A stretch of DNA of 64,000 nt, taken from assembly GCA_034104345.1 (NCBI GenBank), contig JAXEDY010000019.1:62001-126000 (forward strand), read 5' to 3'. Both the position numbers and the translations under genes were made by a program. The stretch comes from HGM11416 sp034104345. Lineage in GTDB: Bacteria; Bacillota; Clostridia; Christensenellales; Borkfalkiaceae. Below are positions 8,738 to 17,051 of the stretch, piece after piece (position 1 is the first letter of the stretch; the number at the start of each line of letters is the position of its first letter). The notes under the pieces are model-generated. The model worked only from the letters and a program-made list of their open reading frames with translations, had not been told where the DNA came from and ran no database searches.

Positions 8738-9224
8738 ATAACACACTCATTTCATTTATTTTTTTATAATTATAGCATTTTTTAAGTTAATTTTCGGTGA
8801 ATTTTTTGTGATTTTTTATATTTTTCGGCAAAATTTTTTATTTTTTGCCGATCGCGTTTTTCTATCATTGACTTTTCGCGCTTACGTTTTTTTGTGCGAA
8901 TATATTATTTTACGCGCTAACGATTGATTTTTATTTTCGTATGTGCTATTGCGGCAACCCTACCCTATATTAAAAAAAAAGGAAAAAACAACGTATTACA
9001 TGTTAAACGAACAAATTGCTTTACAACAGCCGCGGCAGAAAACAACAAAATATTAAGTATTTCTGACGGTAGTATTTCGCTATAAAAAAATTAACAACAA
9101 AAAATCGGAGACAGGCAAATTGCTTATCCCCGATTTTTTTATATCGTTTTTTAATTTATCACTGTTTAGTTTAAGTTGCGCACAACAAAAACAACTATGT
9201 TGCGCGTAAACCGCAACCGACCCG
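8738..9224. other. Intergenic region, no gene seen
   Basis: An AT-rich stretch of about 490 bases between the unknown lipoprotein and the DeoC-like gene. The only clear element is the terminator of the DeoC-like gene near 9098-9138. The rest shows no coding pattern or repeat that I can defend. Confidence 0.5.
9098..9138 (-). terminator. Intrinsic terminator of DeoC-like gene
   Basis: AAAAATCGG and CCGATTTTTTT arms about 21 bases apart. Read on the minus strand the stem ends in GATTTTTTG. Confidence 0.7.
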
Positions 9225-10577
9225 TTATTTAATCTGCACTTTTTCAAGGTCGCGGCGAACGCATACGGCAAGCGGAATAAATTCGGTCGTATACACGTGG
9301 TCGGCGCCGAAATCGAGCGCTTCGTTAAGTTCGCCCGTGGTTTTAAGGCTTGAAGTAATTTCGGTTTTGCAATGCGGAACGAACGATTTAAGCCGCTTAA
9401 TTTTTTCGGCGGCTCCGCTTCCGGACACTATAAACGAAGTAATTTTAAGCGACGACGATACCGACATAAGCGTTTCTGCCTGCAAATCGGTTAAAACGTT
9501 TAAATTAACGCCTATTTTAAGCGTGGCTTTGCCCGCCGCGCGTTTTAACGCCTTAATTTCGTTTTTCAGCGTTTTGTGGTCGGGCGCAAGCACCGATTCG
9601 GGCGAAACGTAAATATCTATCTCGCTCGCCCCGTTTTTGCGCGCGTATTTAACTTCGCGCACGGCCAAACAAAGCGCGTTGCTCCCGCTTTCGTCACCTA
9701 CAAAAACGCATATTTTAGGCTGATTTACTTTAACTTTTTCACCGAAAAGTTTCGCTCTGCCGCTAACGCCGAAGCCGCCCGCGTCGCCCGTTTTTTTAAC
9801 GTAAGCCGACGCGCCTACAACGGCTTTTGCCGAACGCTTGCTTAAAGCCGTTTGCTGTTTTTTGTTTTTATCCAAAAACTCTTTTACGGCTTTTATCTGC
9901 CTTAAATTAACGCAATAAGCCGAAAATTTATCTTTTTCGAAGTCGTTAAGCGCCGCGGCGACTTCTTTGGGACTGTAAACTTTTCGCATGTCGGCAACCA
10001 CTGCGCCCATATACCGCGCATACTTAAATTCGTTAAACTCGCTTAAATAACGCGACCTGTCAACCCCGTTTTCGCCGTCCGCTTTTTCTTCGGCTTTCGT
10101 TTCGATTGTTTTTGTTTCAATCGTTTTGTTTTCGATTTTCGTTTTTTCGGTTAAATCGTTTGCCGCAGATTTTTCGCCCGCGGTTATTTCGGGTTTTACT
10201 TCGTTTTCTGTTTCGGCGTTTTTAACAAGATTCTCGGCGAAAGTATCGTTAACGGGCTTATAGGCAGACTTTTCAGAAGAATCGGCGTTTTGATTTTCGG
10301 CGTAAAGAGAGCCCGTCGCCCCGTTTATTTCGTTTTTTAATTCTTCGTTAAACTCGTCGAGAGCCTTTTTAAAGCCGTAATATTCGTCGTCGCCGAAGCC
10401 GCCCGAATATTCGGTTTGCGTGCTTTCGGCAACCGAATTTTTTGACGGCGCGTTTTCGCCGGCTTCGGCGTTTAAGTCGTCAACGTCGCTGCTTTTGAAA
10501 AGAGTTTTTAATTGTTCTTCATCGCTTCGCGCGTCGCTTTTTTCGCGCGTGAAATCTTTTAATTGTTCAAAAGGCAT
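9225..10577 (-). CDS. DeoC-like TIM-barrel protein with long disordered N-terminus (probable pseudoenzyme)
   Basis: About 450 residues. The ATG at 10577 is chosen because GGAG lies ten bases upstream. Residues 1-180 are acidic, Lys/Glu/Asn-rich and probably disordered, and include the palindromic-element peptide SAYKPVNDT at about 101-112. From about residue 215 the order follows deoxyribose-phosphate aldolase: AYCVNLRQIKAVKEFL, CVFVGDESGSNALCLAVREVKYARKNGASEID, LKIGVNLNVLTD, FIVSGSG, then GADHVYTTEF. The family's Schiff-base lysine lies in FVKTSTG, but here this reads FIVSGSG, and the GG of the second lysine motif is also absent. A binding or scaffold role is therefore more likely than aldolase activity. 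Confidence 0.7.
   Translation of the reverse strand: MPFEQLKDFTREKSDARSDEEQLKTLFKSSDVDDLNAEAGENAPSKNSVAESTQTEYSGGFGDDEYYGFKKALDEFNEELKNEINGATGSLYAENQNADSSEKSAYKPVNDTFAENLVKNAETENEVKPEITAGEKSAANDLTEKTKIENKTIETKTIETKAEEKADGENGVDRSRYLSEFNEFKYARYMGAVVADMRKVYSPKEVAAALNDFEKDKFSAYCVNLRQIKAVKEFLDKNKKQQTALSKRSAKAVVGASAYVKKTGDAGGFGVSGRAKLFGEKVKVNQPKICVFVGDESGSNALCLAVREVKYARKNGASEIDIYVSPESVLAPDHKTLKNEIKALKRAAGKATLKIGVNLNVLTDLQAETLMSVSSSLKITSFIVSGSGAAEKIKRLKSFVPHCKTEITSSLKTTGELNEALDFGADHVYTTEFIPLAVCVRRDLEKVQIK
10240..10273 (-). repeat. RPE-like palindromic element, copy 2 (inside DeoC-like CDS)
   Basis: Minus strand AAAAGTCTGCCTATAAGC then CCGTTAACGATACTTT. It is in frame and encodes KSAYKPVNDTF in the disordered N-terminal region. 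Confidence 0.9.
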
Positions 10578-10738
10578 ATAAAAATCACTCCGATGCAAAA
10601 TTTGCTTGCTAAAATTATTTACGCCTTGCGCGCTTTTTAAACACGCAAAACCGCCTTTTTATTTTTTTTGTGTTTTTTAATTGCTTTTTATCGCCTTAAT
10701 TGTTTTTTAGCCCCGAAAAAAGCCTGCGTTATTTTAAG

Positions 10739-10771
10739 AAAGTGCGGCTATAGGTCGATTATCGCAACTTT
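10739..10771 (+). repeat. RPE-like palindromic element, copy 3 (intergenic)
   Basis: AAAGTGCGGCTATAGG then TCGATTATCGCAACTTT. It lies between rsfS and the DeoC-like gene. Confidence 0.85.
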
Positions 10772-10786
10772 AGCGTCGTCACCCGT

Positions 10787-10819
10787 TAGCCGAGCGGGCT
10801 TAAATCCCGCTCGGCTAAA
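10787..10819. repeat. Perfect long hairpin downstream of rsfS
   Basis: TTAGCCGAGCGGG, a 7-base loop, then CCCGCTCGGCTAA, a 13-bp perfect stem. No T-run follows on either side, so it is more like an RNA-stabilising or repetitive palindrome than a standard terminator. Confidence 0.6.
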
Positions 10820-10833
10820 GCAAACGATAAAAA

Positions 10834-11196
10834 TTATTCTTCGGTTTCTATTTTGGTAATCGAACTTTCGTCGCCCCAAAGGCGCTCTAAATGATAAAAC
10901 AATCTGCTGTCGTCGTTAAAAATATGCACTACCGCGTCGCCGTAATCCAAAACTATCCAGCGTCCTTCCTCGTCGCCTTCGCGGCGTTTGGGTTCTACGC
11001 CGAGTTTGCTCATTCCGTCGTCGACGTATTCGGCAAGCGCTTTTACCTGCGTGCTCGAACGTCCGCTGGCAATAACGAACCAGTCGGCAATGATAGTTTT
11101 TTCGGATACGTTTATTTTAACTATGTCGTGCGCCTTTTTATCGGCAAGTATTTTGCAGATTTCGTCGGTCAGTTTTTTCGATTCGATGTTTTCCAT
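10834..11196 (-). CDS. rsfS: Ribosomal silencing factor RsfS
   Basis: About 120 residues from the ATG at 11196, which has AAAGGA seven bases upstream; the longer reading upstream lacks support. The domain shows the RsfS pattern: ADWFVIASGRSSTQVKALAEYV, then EGRWIVLDYGDAVVHIF and a C-terminal YHLERLWGD. RsfS binds ribosomal protein uL14 and blocks subunit joining when nutrients run short. It follows the nadD-yqeK fusion directly on the same strand, the usual order in Firmicutes, so these are probably one operon. Confidence 0.94.
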   Translation of the reverse strand: MENIESKKLTDEICKILADKKAHDIVKINVSEKTIIADWFVIASGRSSTQVKALAEYVDDGMSKLGVEPKRREGDEEGRWIVLDYGDAVVHIFNDDSRLFYHLERLWGDESSITKIETEE

Positions 11197-11297
11197 TTTT
11201 ATTTCCTTTATCTTTTTTGTTTTTAATTTTTCGTTTGGTATTTCGCGCATTAAACTAAGTTAAAAGTTAAAACGTGTTTTTTGCCTTTTTTGCGGCG

Positions 11298-12527
11298 TTA
11301 AGCGTTTTTTATATAATACGCATAGGTTTTATCGGTCATATAAAGCGGCTCGTTATCCTTTTTTAAATAACGATAAATGCGCTTTACGCAAAGCAAAAAG
11401 CCCTGCTCGAAATTCTCTTCAACCGCGGCGCGAAGTTCATTTACTTCGCCGTAATCGCGCGAAGGCTCGATTAAATCGGCAACGAAAATTATTTTTTCGA
11501 GTTTCGTCATGTTTTCGCGTCCCGTGGTGTGCCACCTTATCGCCGACAAAATTTCTTCGTCGGTTACGTTAAGCACGGTTTTTGCAACGAACGCGCCCAA
11601 AAATTGGTGAATTACGGGCGGCGGAACCTCTTTTTCAAGCGTAAAACCGCTATTAAAATAACCTTCGGCATTCAAATATTTTGCGCAGTCGTGAAGAAGC
11701 GCGGCGACAGCGGCTTTTTGTTCGCTTACGCCAAGCCTTTTTGCATATCTGCGGGCAAGATAAACAACGCCCGCCGTGTGTTCAAGCCGCTTTTCGGTGC
11801 TGTTTTTGCGCATAAATTCGTGATATAAATCGTTCGCGCAATAAAGGTTGCGACTTTTTATATATTCGCTTACGCCGCACGGCAAAAATTTTTCGGCACT
11901 TAAACCCAGTTTTAAATATTCCCTTATCAAACTCGAAGCGCAGTTGCCGTCAAACGGGATATAAGTCGGTTTTTCTTTAAGATACGCGGCGTTTTGCTTT
12001 TCGAAATATTCGCCCGTTTTGCTTAAATTTCCGCCCGCGCGCCCCGCAATCGTAATTTTCGCATGCGATAAAATAACGTCGGGGTTTTTCCATTTATCGA
12101 AAGTAAGCGCGCTGTCTTCTCCTATAAGCAAATAAAGTTCGGCGTTTTCGCCGTTATTTTTAAGCTTGCTTTTTATGTTTTCAACCGTTTCGAACGTGTA
12201 ACTTTTGCCTTCGCGCAGAATTTCTTCGTTAGATATTATCGCTTTTTTCTGTTTTATAAGCGACGAAAACGCAATTTCGAGCATTTTCAGCCGCTCGCCT
12301 GCGTCTGCCCCGCTTTCGGTTTTAAACGGCGATAAAAACGCGGGCATTATTATTATATAGTCGAGTGCGCACGCTTTTAAAAACAAATCGCAGATTTTAA
12401 CGTGATCTTTATGCACGGGATCGAACGAACCGCCGAACAGCCCTATTCTTTTTTCAGGTTTTTCGGCGATTTTACCCGCGTTTTTTGTTGTTTGCGCGGC
12501 GTTTTGCCCGCTTAAACTGCTTTTCAT
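11298..12527 (-). CDS. nadD: NadD-YqeK fusion: nicotinate-nucleotide adenylyltransferase plus HD-domain Ap4A hydrolase-like
   Basis: A 409-residue fusion. Residues about 27-225 are NadD, with the nucleotidyltransferase motif GLFGGSFDPVHKDH and the later YIPFDGNCASSLIREYL; it adenylates nicotinate mononucleotide in NAD synthesis. Residues about 230-409 are a YqeK-type HD domain, with KRLEHTAGVV, ALLHDCAKYL and IRWHTTGRENMTKLEKIIFVADLIEPSR. YqeK proteins hydrolyse diadenosine tetraphosphate symmetrically. In most Firmicutes these are neighbouring genes; here they are one reading frame. The start at 12527 adds about 25 residues before the fold, so a later start is possible. It heads the rsfS unit. 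Confidence 0.93.
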   Translation of the reverse strand: MKSSLSGQNAAQTTKNAGKIAEKPEKRIGLFGGSFDPVHKDHVKICDLFLKACALDYIIIMPAFLSPFKTESGADAGERLKMLEIAFSSLIKQKKAIISNEEILREGKSYTFETVENIKSKLKNNGENAELYLLIGEDSALTFDKWKNPDVILSHAKITIAGRAGGNLSKTGEYFEKQNAAYLKEKPTYIPFDGNCASSLIREYLKLGLSAEKFLPCGVSEYIKSRNLYCANDLYHEFMRKNSTEKRLEHTAGVVYLARRYAKRLGVSEQKAAVAALLHDCAKYLNAEGYFNSGFTLEKEVPPPVIHQFLGAFVAKTVLNVTDEEILSAIRWHTTGRENMTKLEKIIFVADLIEPSRDYGEVNELRAAVEENFEQGFLLCVKRIYRYLKKDNEPLYMTDKTYAYYIKNA

Positions 12528-12705
12528 AACTATATTCTACCACAAGTTTTATCTAATTACAAGTTTTTTACCGCGATTTGTTTTAAGGCTATGCCGAATA
12601 AATCTCGTTTTAACGCGTCTTCACACTGACAAAAAAGCAAGCGATTAAAAATAAGCGTTAAAAAATAAACGTTTAAAAATTAAAAAACGCGTCGAAAATA
12701 ACGGT

Positions 12706-13524
12706 ATGAAAAATTACGTTCTATCAACCGCAATCGACGGCGTGCTTTCTGCCTTCTTATCTTTTTTGATTTTTCGCGCCGCGTTATCGTTTTTAAGCGT
12801 CGGCAACGCTCTTTCGCTGTGCTTGTCGATAGTCGCCGCGCTTGCTTGTTCTGCGGTTTTAACCTTTTTAAAAATTAAAAAAAACAAGCGCCTTTTTATA
12901 AAAAACGACGAGCGCAAAAGGCTTGAAAATATTCTTGACGAATTCGAAATAATGCCCGATAACGAACTTATAGGCTGGTTTTTCGAATTATTTAAGGCGC
13001 TCGATTTATCGCCCGAAATAAAAAAAGACCGCCTTATTACCGAAAGCGGTTGCAATTGTTTTTTTAATTTTTCGGCAAAACTAACGCGCGAAAACGTAGC
13101 CGACGTTTTAAAAAAATGCAAAAAAACCGAAAAAATCGTTTTGTTTTGCGCGGGAATTTCGGATGAAGCGCGCGCGCTTTTAAAACCTTTTTCGGGCAAC
13201 TTTTTTATTGCCGAGCCCGACAGCCTTTACGAACTTATGAAAACCGCCGACTTTTTTTACGAGCCTAAAATTTTACTTTTCAGAAAAAAAGCGGCGCTTA
13301 AAGAAAGAATAAAAAGCGTTTTAAAGTTAAATTTTACAAAAAAACGCGCGGCTGTTTTTACCCTTTTGGGTTTAGTCACGCTGGTTTTTTCGCCTTTTAC
13401 GTTTTTTAAAAAATATTATCTGATTTATGCGATTTGCTGTTTTTTAATTGCCGCGGCGTGCCTTGTTTTCGGCAAAAACGAACCCGAATCGTCGCGCGAA
13501 CTGCCGCTTAAAAAATCGGCGTAA
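12706..13524 (+). CDS. Membrane protein of unknown function
   Basis: A 272-residue protein and the only plus-strand gene between 9 and 17 kb. Two hydrophobic segments lie near residues 8-55, then a soluble central region (about 60-200) and two more hydrophobic segments near 215-258. The central part contains an FFNFSAKLTRENVADVLKK and EKIVLFCAGISDEARALLKPF pattern that suggests an alpha/beta fold, but I do not recognise the family. The tail is basic. No strong ribosome site precedes the ATG. Codon use matches the neighbours, which supports a real gene. Confidence 0.75.
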   Translation: MKNYVLSTAIDGVLSAFLSFLIFRAALSFLSVGNALSLCLSIVAALACSAVLTFLKIKKNKRLFIKNDERKRLENILDEFEIMPDNELIGWFFELFKALDLSPEIKKDRLITESGCNCFFNFSAKLTRENVADVLKKCKKTEKIVLFCAGISDEARALLKPFSGNFFIAEPDSLYELMKTADFFYEPKILLFRKKAALKERIKSVLKLNFTKKRAAVFTLLGLVTLVFSPFTFFKKYYLIYAICCFLIAAACLVFGKNEPESSRELPLKKSA

Positions 13525-13576
13525 AACGTAAAGGTTTTTTTACATTGCAAAACTGCGCCGCAAATCACTAAAAAAA

Positions 13577-13870
13577 TTAAAATTTGATATGTTTTACGTC
13601 CTTGCGGGCGCTTTTGCGATACAGCACGACTTTTTTGCCTATTACTTCAACCGTTTCGGCGTTTAATGCGGCGGCAAGTTCTTCGGCTATTTCGCGCGCG
13701 TCGCTTTCGGCGTTGTTTAAAACGCTGATTTTTATAAGTTCGCGTGCGTCGAGCGCGTCGGATAAACTTTTTATAAGGTTTTCGCTTATACCGCCCTTAC
13801 CCACCTGAGTTACAGGCGCTATGTTTTGCGCAAGCGAGCGCAAATTGCTTCTTTGTTTCGAAGTGAACAT
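13577..13870 (-). CDS. yhbY: YhbY-type CRM-domain RNA-binding protein
   Basis: A 97-residue protein made of a single CRM domain. It starts with TSKQRSNLRSLAQNIAPVTQVGKGG, where GKGG is the GxxG loop, and ends with VEVIGKKVVLYRKS. YhbY proteins bind pre-ribosomal RNA and associate with 50S precursors. It lies downstream of obgE on the same strand, a common ribosome-maturation grouping, and is separated from it by one copy of the palindromic element. Confidence 0.93.
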   Translation of the reverse strand: MFTSKQRSNLRSLAQNIAPVTQVGKGGISENLIKSLSDALDARELIKISVLNNAESDAREIAEELAAALNAETVEVIGKKVVLYRKSARKDVKHIKF

Positions 13871-13931
13871 CTTTATATACTTCCGTTATTTTATTGTTTT
13901 TATTTCCACAGGCAAGCCGAACGCAACCACG

Positions 13932-13965
13932 AAAGTGCCGTTAATCGACTTATAGGCGGACTTTT
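13932..13965 (-). repeat. RPE-like palindromic element, copy 4 (between obgE and yhbY)
   Basis: Minus strand AAAAGTCCGCCTATAAG then TCGATTAACGGCACTTT. It lies about 33 bases after the obgE stop codon. Confidence 0.88.
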
Positions 13966-13997
13966 TTATGTTTTTCGTTGTATATTGTTTGCAAAAA

Positions 13998-15263
13998 TTA
14001 CTCTACGAAGTCGAATTCGATTTCGCCGATTACGACGGTATCGCCGTCTTTCGCGCCTTTCGACCTTAAAGCGGATATAACCCCTTTATCGCGGAGCGTT
14101 TTTTGAAAATAAGCAATAGAATCCTGATCGTCCAACACGACGTTGCGGCTAAGCAGATCGACGAGCGGACCGATAACCGCAAAATATCCTTCGTCGTCGT
14201 GCACGACTTCGAATTCGTCGGTGTTTTTCTTTTCGTAAACGAAAGGCTCGAACTCGATTGGTTTAAGTTTGGGTAAAGTTTTCAAAACGCCGCTTACTTT
14301 ATCCAGAAGTTCTTTAACTCCGTCGCCGCTTAACGCCGAAATTTTTACGATTTCATACTTTTTGCCGTATTTTTTGGTAAAACGAGCGATATTTTCGTCT
14401 GCACCCGCAATATCCGCCTTATTTAAAGCGACTATCTGCAAAACCGAAGCGAGTTTTTCGCTGTAATCTTTAAGTTCCGAATTTATCTGCTTAAAATCTT
14501 CAAGCGGATCGCGCCCTTCGACGCCCGAAATATCAACCACATGCACGAGCATGCGCGTGCGTTCTACATGCCGCAAAAACTCATGCCCCAGCCCTGCGCC
14601 CTGCGCCGCGCCTTCGATAAGCCCGGGGATATCGGCAACCACAAAGTCTTCTTCGCCGTGGCGCACAACGCCGAGATTGGGCGAAAGCGTTGTAAAATGA
14701 TAGTTCGCAATTTTTGGCTTCGCACCCGAAATTTTAGAAAGAAGCGTGGATTTTCCCACGTTCGGAAAGCCTAAAAGCCCAACGTCGGCAATCATTTTAA
14801 GTTCTAAAACCACGCGTTTTATCTCGGTCTTTTCGCCTTTCTGCGAAAAATGCGGGGCGTGCCTGCGGCTGGTGCAGAATTTTTTGTTGCCCTTGCCACC
14901 GAATCCGCCTTGCAAAACCGTAATGCGCTGACCGTGATAGAACACGTCGCAGATAATATTGCCCGTTTCGCTGTCTTTAATAACGGTGCCGAGCGGAAGC
15001 GGAATAACTATATCTTCGCCGCAACGACCGGTGCAGTTTTTCGTGTCGCCCTTAGCTCCGTTTTCGGCAAAATATTTGTGTTTGAATTGAAAATCGATAA
15101 GGCTCGTTTTGTTTTTATCTCCTACAAAAACAACGTCGCCGCCCTTTCCGCCGTCGCCGCCGTCGGGCCCGCCGTAAGCAACGCCCTTATAGCGGATAAA
15201 CGAAGTGGCGCCGTCGCCGCCGTCGCCCGCCTTGATTATAATACTCTCTTTATCAACGAACAT
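13998..15263 (-). CDS. obgE: Obg family GTPase ObgE/CgtA
   Basis: The product is 421 residues with three parts. The glycine-rich Obg fold is at about 1-158 (GGPDGGDGGKGGDVVFV). The G domain is at about 159-330, with the P-loop GFPNVGKSTLL, DIPGLIEGA (G3), NKAD (G4) and SALSGDG (G5). The OCT domain lies at the C-terminus (EFEVVHDDEGYFAVIGP). Obg helps mature the 50S subunit and is tied to (p)ppGpp and growth control. The C-terminal OCT domain is the Gram-positive form. It lies upstream of yhbY and downstream of nth. Confidence 0.97.
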   Translation of the reverse strand: MFVDKESIIIKAGDGGDGATSFIRYKGVAYGGPDGGDGGKGGDVVFVGDKNKTSLIDFQFKHKYFAENGAKGDTKNCTGRCGEDIVIPLPLGTVIKDSETGNIICDVFYHGQRITVLQGGFGGKGNKKFCTSRRHAPHFSQKGEKTEIKRVVLELKMIADVGLLGFPNVGKSTLLSKISGAKPKIANYHFTTLSPNLGVVRHGEEDFVVADIPGLIEGAAQGAGLGHEFLRHVERTRMLVHVVDISGVEGRDPLEDFKQINSELKDYSEKLASVLQIVALNKADIAGADENIARFTKKYGKKYEIVKISALSGDGVKELLDKVSGVLKTLPKLKPIEFEPFVYEKKNTDEFEVVHDDEGYFAVIGPLVDLLSRNVVLDDQDSIAYFQKTLRDKGVISALRSKGAKDGDTVVIGEIEFDFVE

Positions 15264-15305
15264 TTTTCTTCTCTTTTATATCTTTATGTGTTATTTCCGT
15301 TTAAA

Positions 15306-15956
15306 TTATTTCTCTGCCGTCTGCGATTTAAAAGTTTTGTAATAATCGCAAAATTTGTTTATTTCGCAAACTTCGCATTTTTGCCCGCGCGCTTTGCACA
15401 CTTCGCGCCCGTAAAAAATAAGATAGTGGTGAAAATTCGACCATTTTTCTTTGGGCAAAACGGCTTTTAACTGTTTTTCGGTGTTAAGCGTATCTTTTGC
15501 TTTTGCAAGTCCAAGCCTGTTTGCAACCCGAAAAACGTGAGTGTCCACCGCGATCGCCTGCTTCGAAAACGCAACCGCCGATACCACGTTGGCGGTTTTT
15601 CTGCCAACGCCCGCAAGCGAGCAAAGATCGTTAAAATCGCTCGGCACTTTTCCGCCGAATTTTTGCACTACGTCGCGGCTTGCCGACAAAATATGTTCGG
15701 CTTTCGACCGATAAAGTCCGCACGAAAATATATATTTTTCAAGTTCGGATCTACTTAGCGTAAGCATTTTTTGCGGCGTATTATAATCTTTGAACAACAC
15801 CGCCGTAACCTTGTTCACGCGTTCGTCGGTGCATTGCGCCGAAAGCATTACCGCAATCAATAGTTCGTATTCGCTTTCGAATTTTAATTTAGGAACGGGG
15901 TTTGGATACCTTTTTTCAAAATATTCTATAAGCTCGTTTACGTCGTTTTTATCCAT
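15306..15956 (-). CDS. nth: Endonuclease III (DNA glycosylase/AP lyase)
   Basis: A 216-residue base-excision repair enzyme. The helix-hairpin-helix LAGVGRKTANVV includes the catalytic lysine, and AVDTHVFRVANRLGL carries the catalytic Asp. The C-terminal [4Fe-4S] cluster motif has the spacing C-x6-C-x2-C-x5-C (CKARGQKCEVCEINKFC). It removes oxidised pyrimidines from DNA. The start codon has no good ribosome site: a copy of the palindromic element lies only about 15 bases upstream, so the insertion may have altered the leader. Confidence 0.96.
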   Translation of the reverse strand: MDKNDVNELIEYFEKRYPNPVPKLKFESEYELLIAVMLSAQCTDERVNKVTAVLFKDYNTPQKMLTLSRSELEKYIFSCGLYRSKAEHILSASRDVVQKFGGKVPSDFNDLCSLAGVGRKTANVVSAVAFSKQAIAVDTHVFRVANRLGLAKAKDTLNTEKQLKAVLPKEKWSNFHHYLIFYGREVCKARGQKCEVCEINKFCDYYKTFKSQTAEK

Positions 15957-15970
15957 ATATTTTTATCCGA

Positions 15971-16004
15971 ATATGTCGATAACGGGCTTATAGCCCGACT
16001 TTTT
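15971..16004 (-). repeat. RPE-like palindromic element, copy 5 (in nth leader)
   Basis: Minus strand AAAAAGTCGGGCTATAAG then CCCGTTATCGACATAT. The left end is degenerate. It sits about 15 bases upstream of the nth ATG. Confidence 0.85.
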
Positions 16005-16102
16005 TGTTTTTTTGCGCAACGCTTGTGCGCCGTGTTTGCACTCAACTTTTCGCTTAAATTTAAAGCGTGCTTTTGCGCCGACTTTTCGGCGTGGTCCGCA
16101 CC

Positions 16103-16381
16103 ATGCCAGACAAGATTAAAACGAACCGCGGTCTTGCGACCGTGTTTTTGCTAATACGTCGTTGCGTTCGCGTGTTATACGTCAAGTATTAACGCGCTCA
16201 CGCGCCTTGTCTTATCTAAAAACATGGGCGCAGGACTTGCATGCAACCAAAACACCGCTATTTTCGATGATTTTTGTTAAAGACGAACGCCGACGTACTT
16301 AACGTACTTCAAGTGAGTGTTTAGCAAAAAGAGCGTAAATATCGGCGTTTTGGCGGGGTTCGGCTTACTCTTGTCTGGCAT
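16103..16381. repeat. 279-bp non-coding element with terminal inverted repeats (MITE-like)
   Basis: ATGCCAGACAAGA (16103-16115) is repeated perfectly in reverse complement at 16369-16381. With mismatches the inverted repeat extends to about 28 bases, 24 of them matching. The inside holds no reading frame of note but several stems: CGGTC-TTGC-GACCG (16129-16142), GTACTTAACGTAC and an AACGCCGA/TCGGCGTT pair. I see no clear target-site duplication. It could be a miniature transposable element or a large structured RNA. It begins about 19 bases after the bioY stop. Confidence 0.55.
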
Positions 16382-16399
16382 AGTTAAAAATTTCCGCTT

Positions 16400-17044
16400 C
16401 TATTTTTTAAGCGCCTTTTTAAGCCTGAACGCAAGCACCGCTGCAAAAACCGCAAGCACCAAGTCTTTCGGCAAATACAACAGGTTATAATAAACCGCGG
16501 CGTGCCAAACGTCGGTTCTGCCCATATACAAATTCCATATCAAAAGAAAATACGGAATACCCAAAGCGTAATCGGCAACGACGCCCGAAAGCGCGGCAAC
16601 GCAACAACGTTTAAACGACGCTTCTTTATTTCCGGCGATAACGCCCGAAATAAAAGCCGCTAAAATAAAGCCTAAAATATACCCGAACGTGGGGCGCACC
16701 GCGGCTGAAAAACCGCCCGCTCCGCCCGAAAAAACGGGCAAATGGCACATAAACCCCATAAAAAAGTAAACGCCCATAGCCGCCGAACCTTTTTTTGCGC
16801 CTAAAATAAGCCCGCAAAGCACGCAGATTGTGGTTTGAAAGGTAAGAGGAACGGGATAAAACGGGATTGAAACGAACAACGTAAACACTATCATAACCGC
16901 ACAAAACAGCGCTATTACGGCGGCGTCTTTTGCCAAATCGACCGAACTATAACGCTTTTTTGCGTTTTCTACAGACTGCGAAGTTAAAGCCGCGCCCGCA
17001 GAATTTGCGTCGTTACAACCCTTTTCGAAAAAATGTTTTTTCAT
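16400..17044 (-). CDS. bioY: BioY family biotin transporter substrate-binding (S) component
   Basis: About 214 residues from the ATG at 17044. The BioY fold is plain: several membrane helices, the LFVSIPFYPVPLTFQT loop, VCGLILGAKKG-like region, then VRPTFGYILGF and ALSGVVADYALGIPYF. BioY takes up biotin, usually with an ECF module encoded elsewhere. Upstream in-frame methionines overlap the promoter, so I reject them. The -10 box ends only seven bases before the ATG, which predicts a leaderless message. I see no clear BirA operator. Confidence 0.92.
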   Translation of the reverse strand: MKKHFFEKGCNDANSAGAALTSQSVENAKKRYSSVDLAKDAAVIALFCAVMIVFTLFVSIPFYPVPLTFQTTICVLCGLILGAKKGSAAMGVYFFMGFMCHLPVFSGGAGGFSAAVRPTFGYILGFILAAFISGVIAGNKEASFKRCCVAALSGVVADYALGIPYFLLIWNLYMGRTDVWHAAVYYNLLYLPKDLVLAVFAAVLAFRLKKALKK

Positions 17045-17051
17045 ACCCCGA

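Noticed and set aside
9225..10577. Naming the DeoC-like gene deoC
   Set aside because: The catalytic lysine region is changed (FIVSGSG for FVKTSTG), so the aldolase name would claim an activity not supported.
16129..16150. CGGTC-TTGC-GACCG plus T-run as a terminator
   Set aside because: It points along the plus strand, where no upstream plus-strand gene exists; it is better seen as an internal stem of the 279-bp element.
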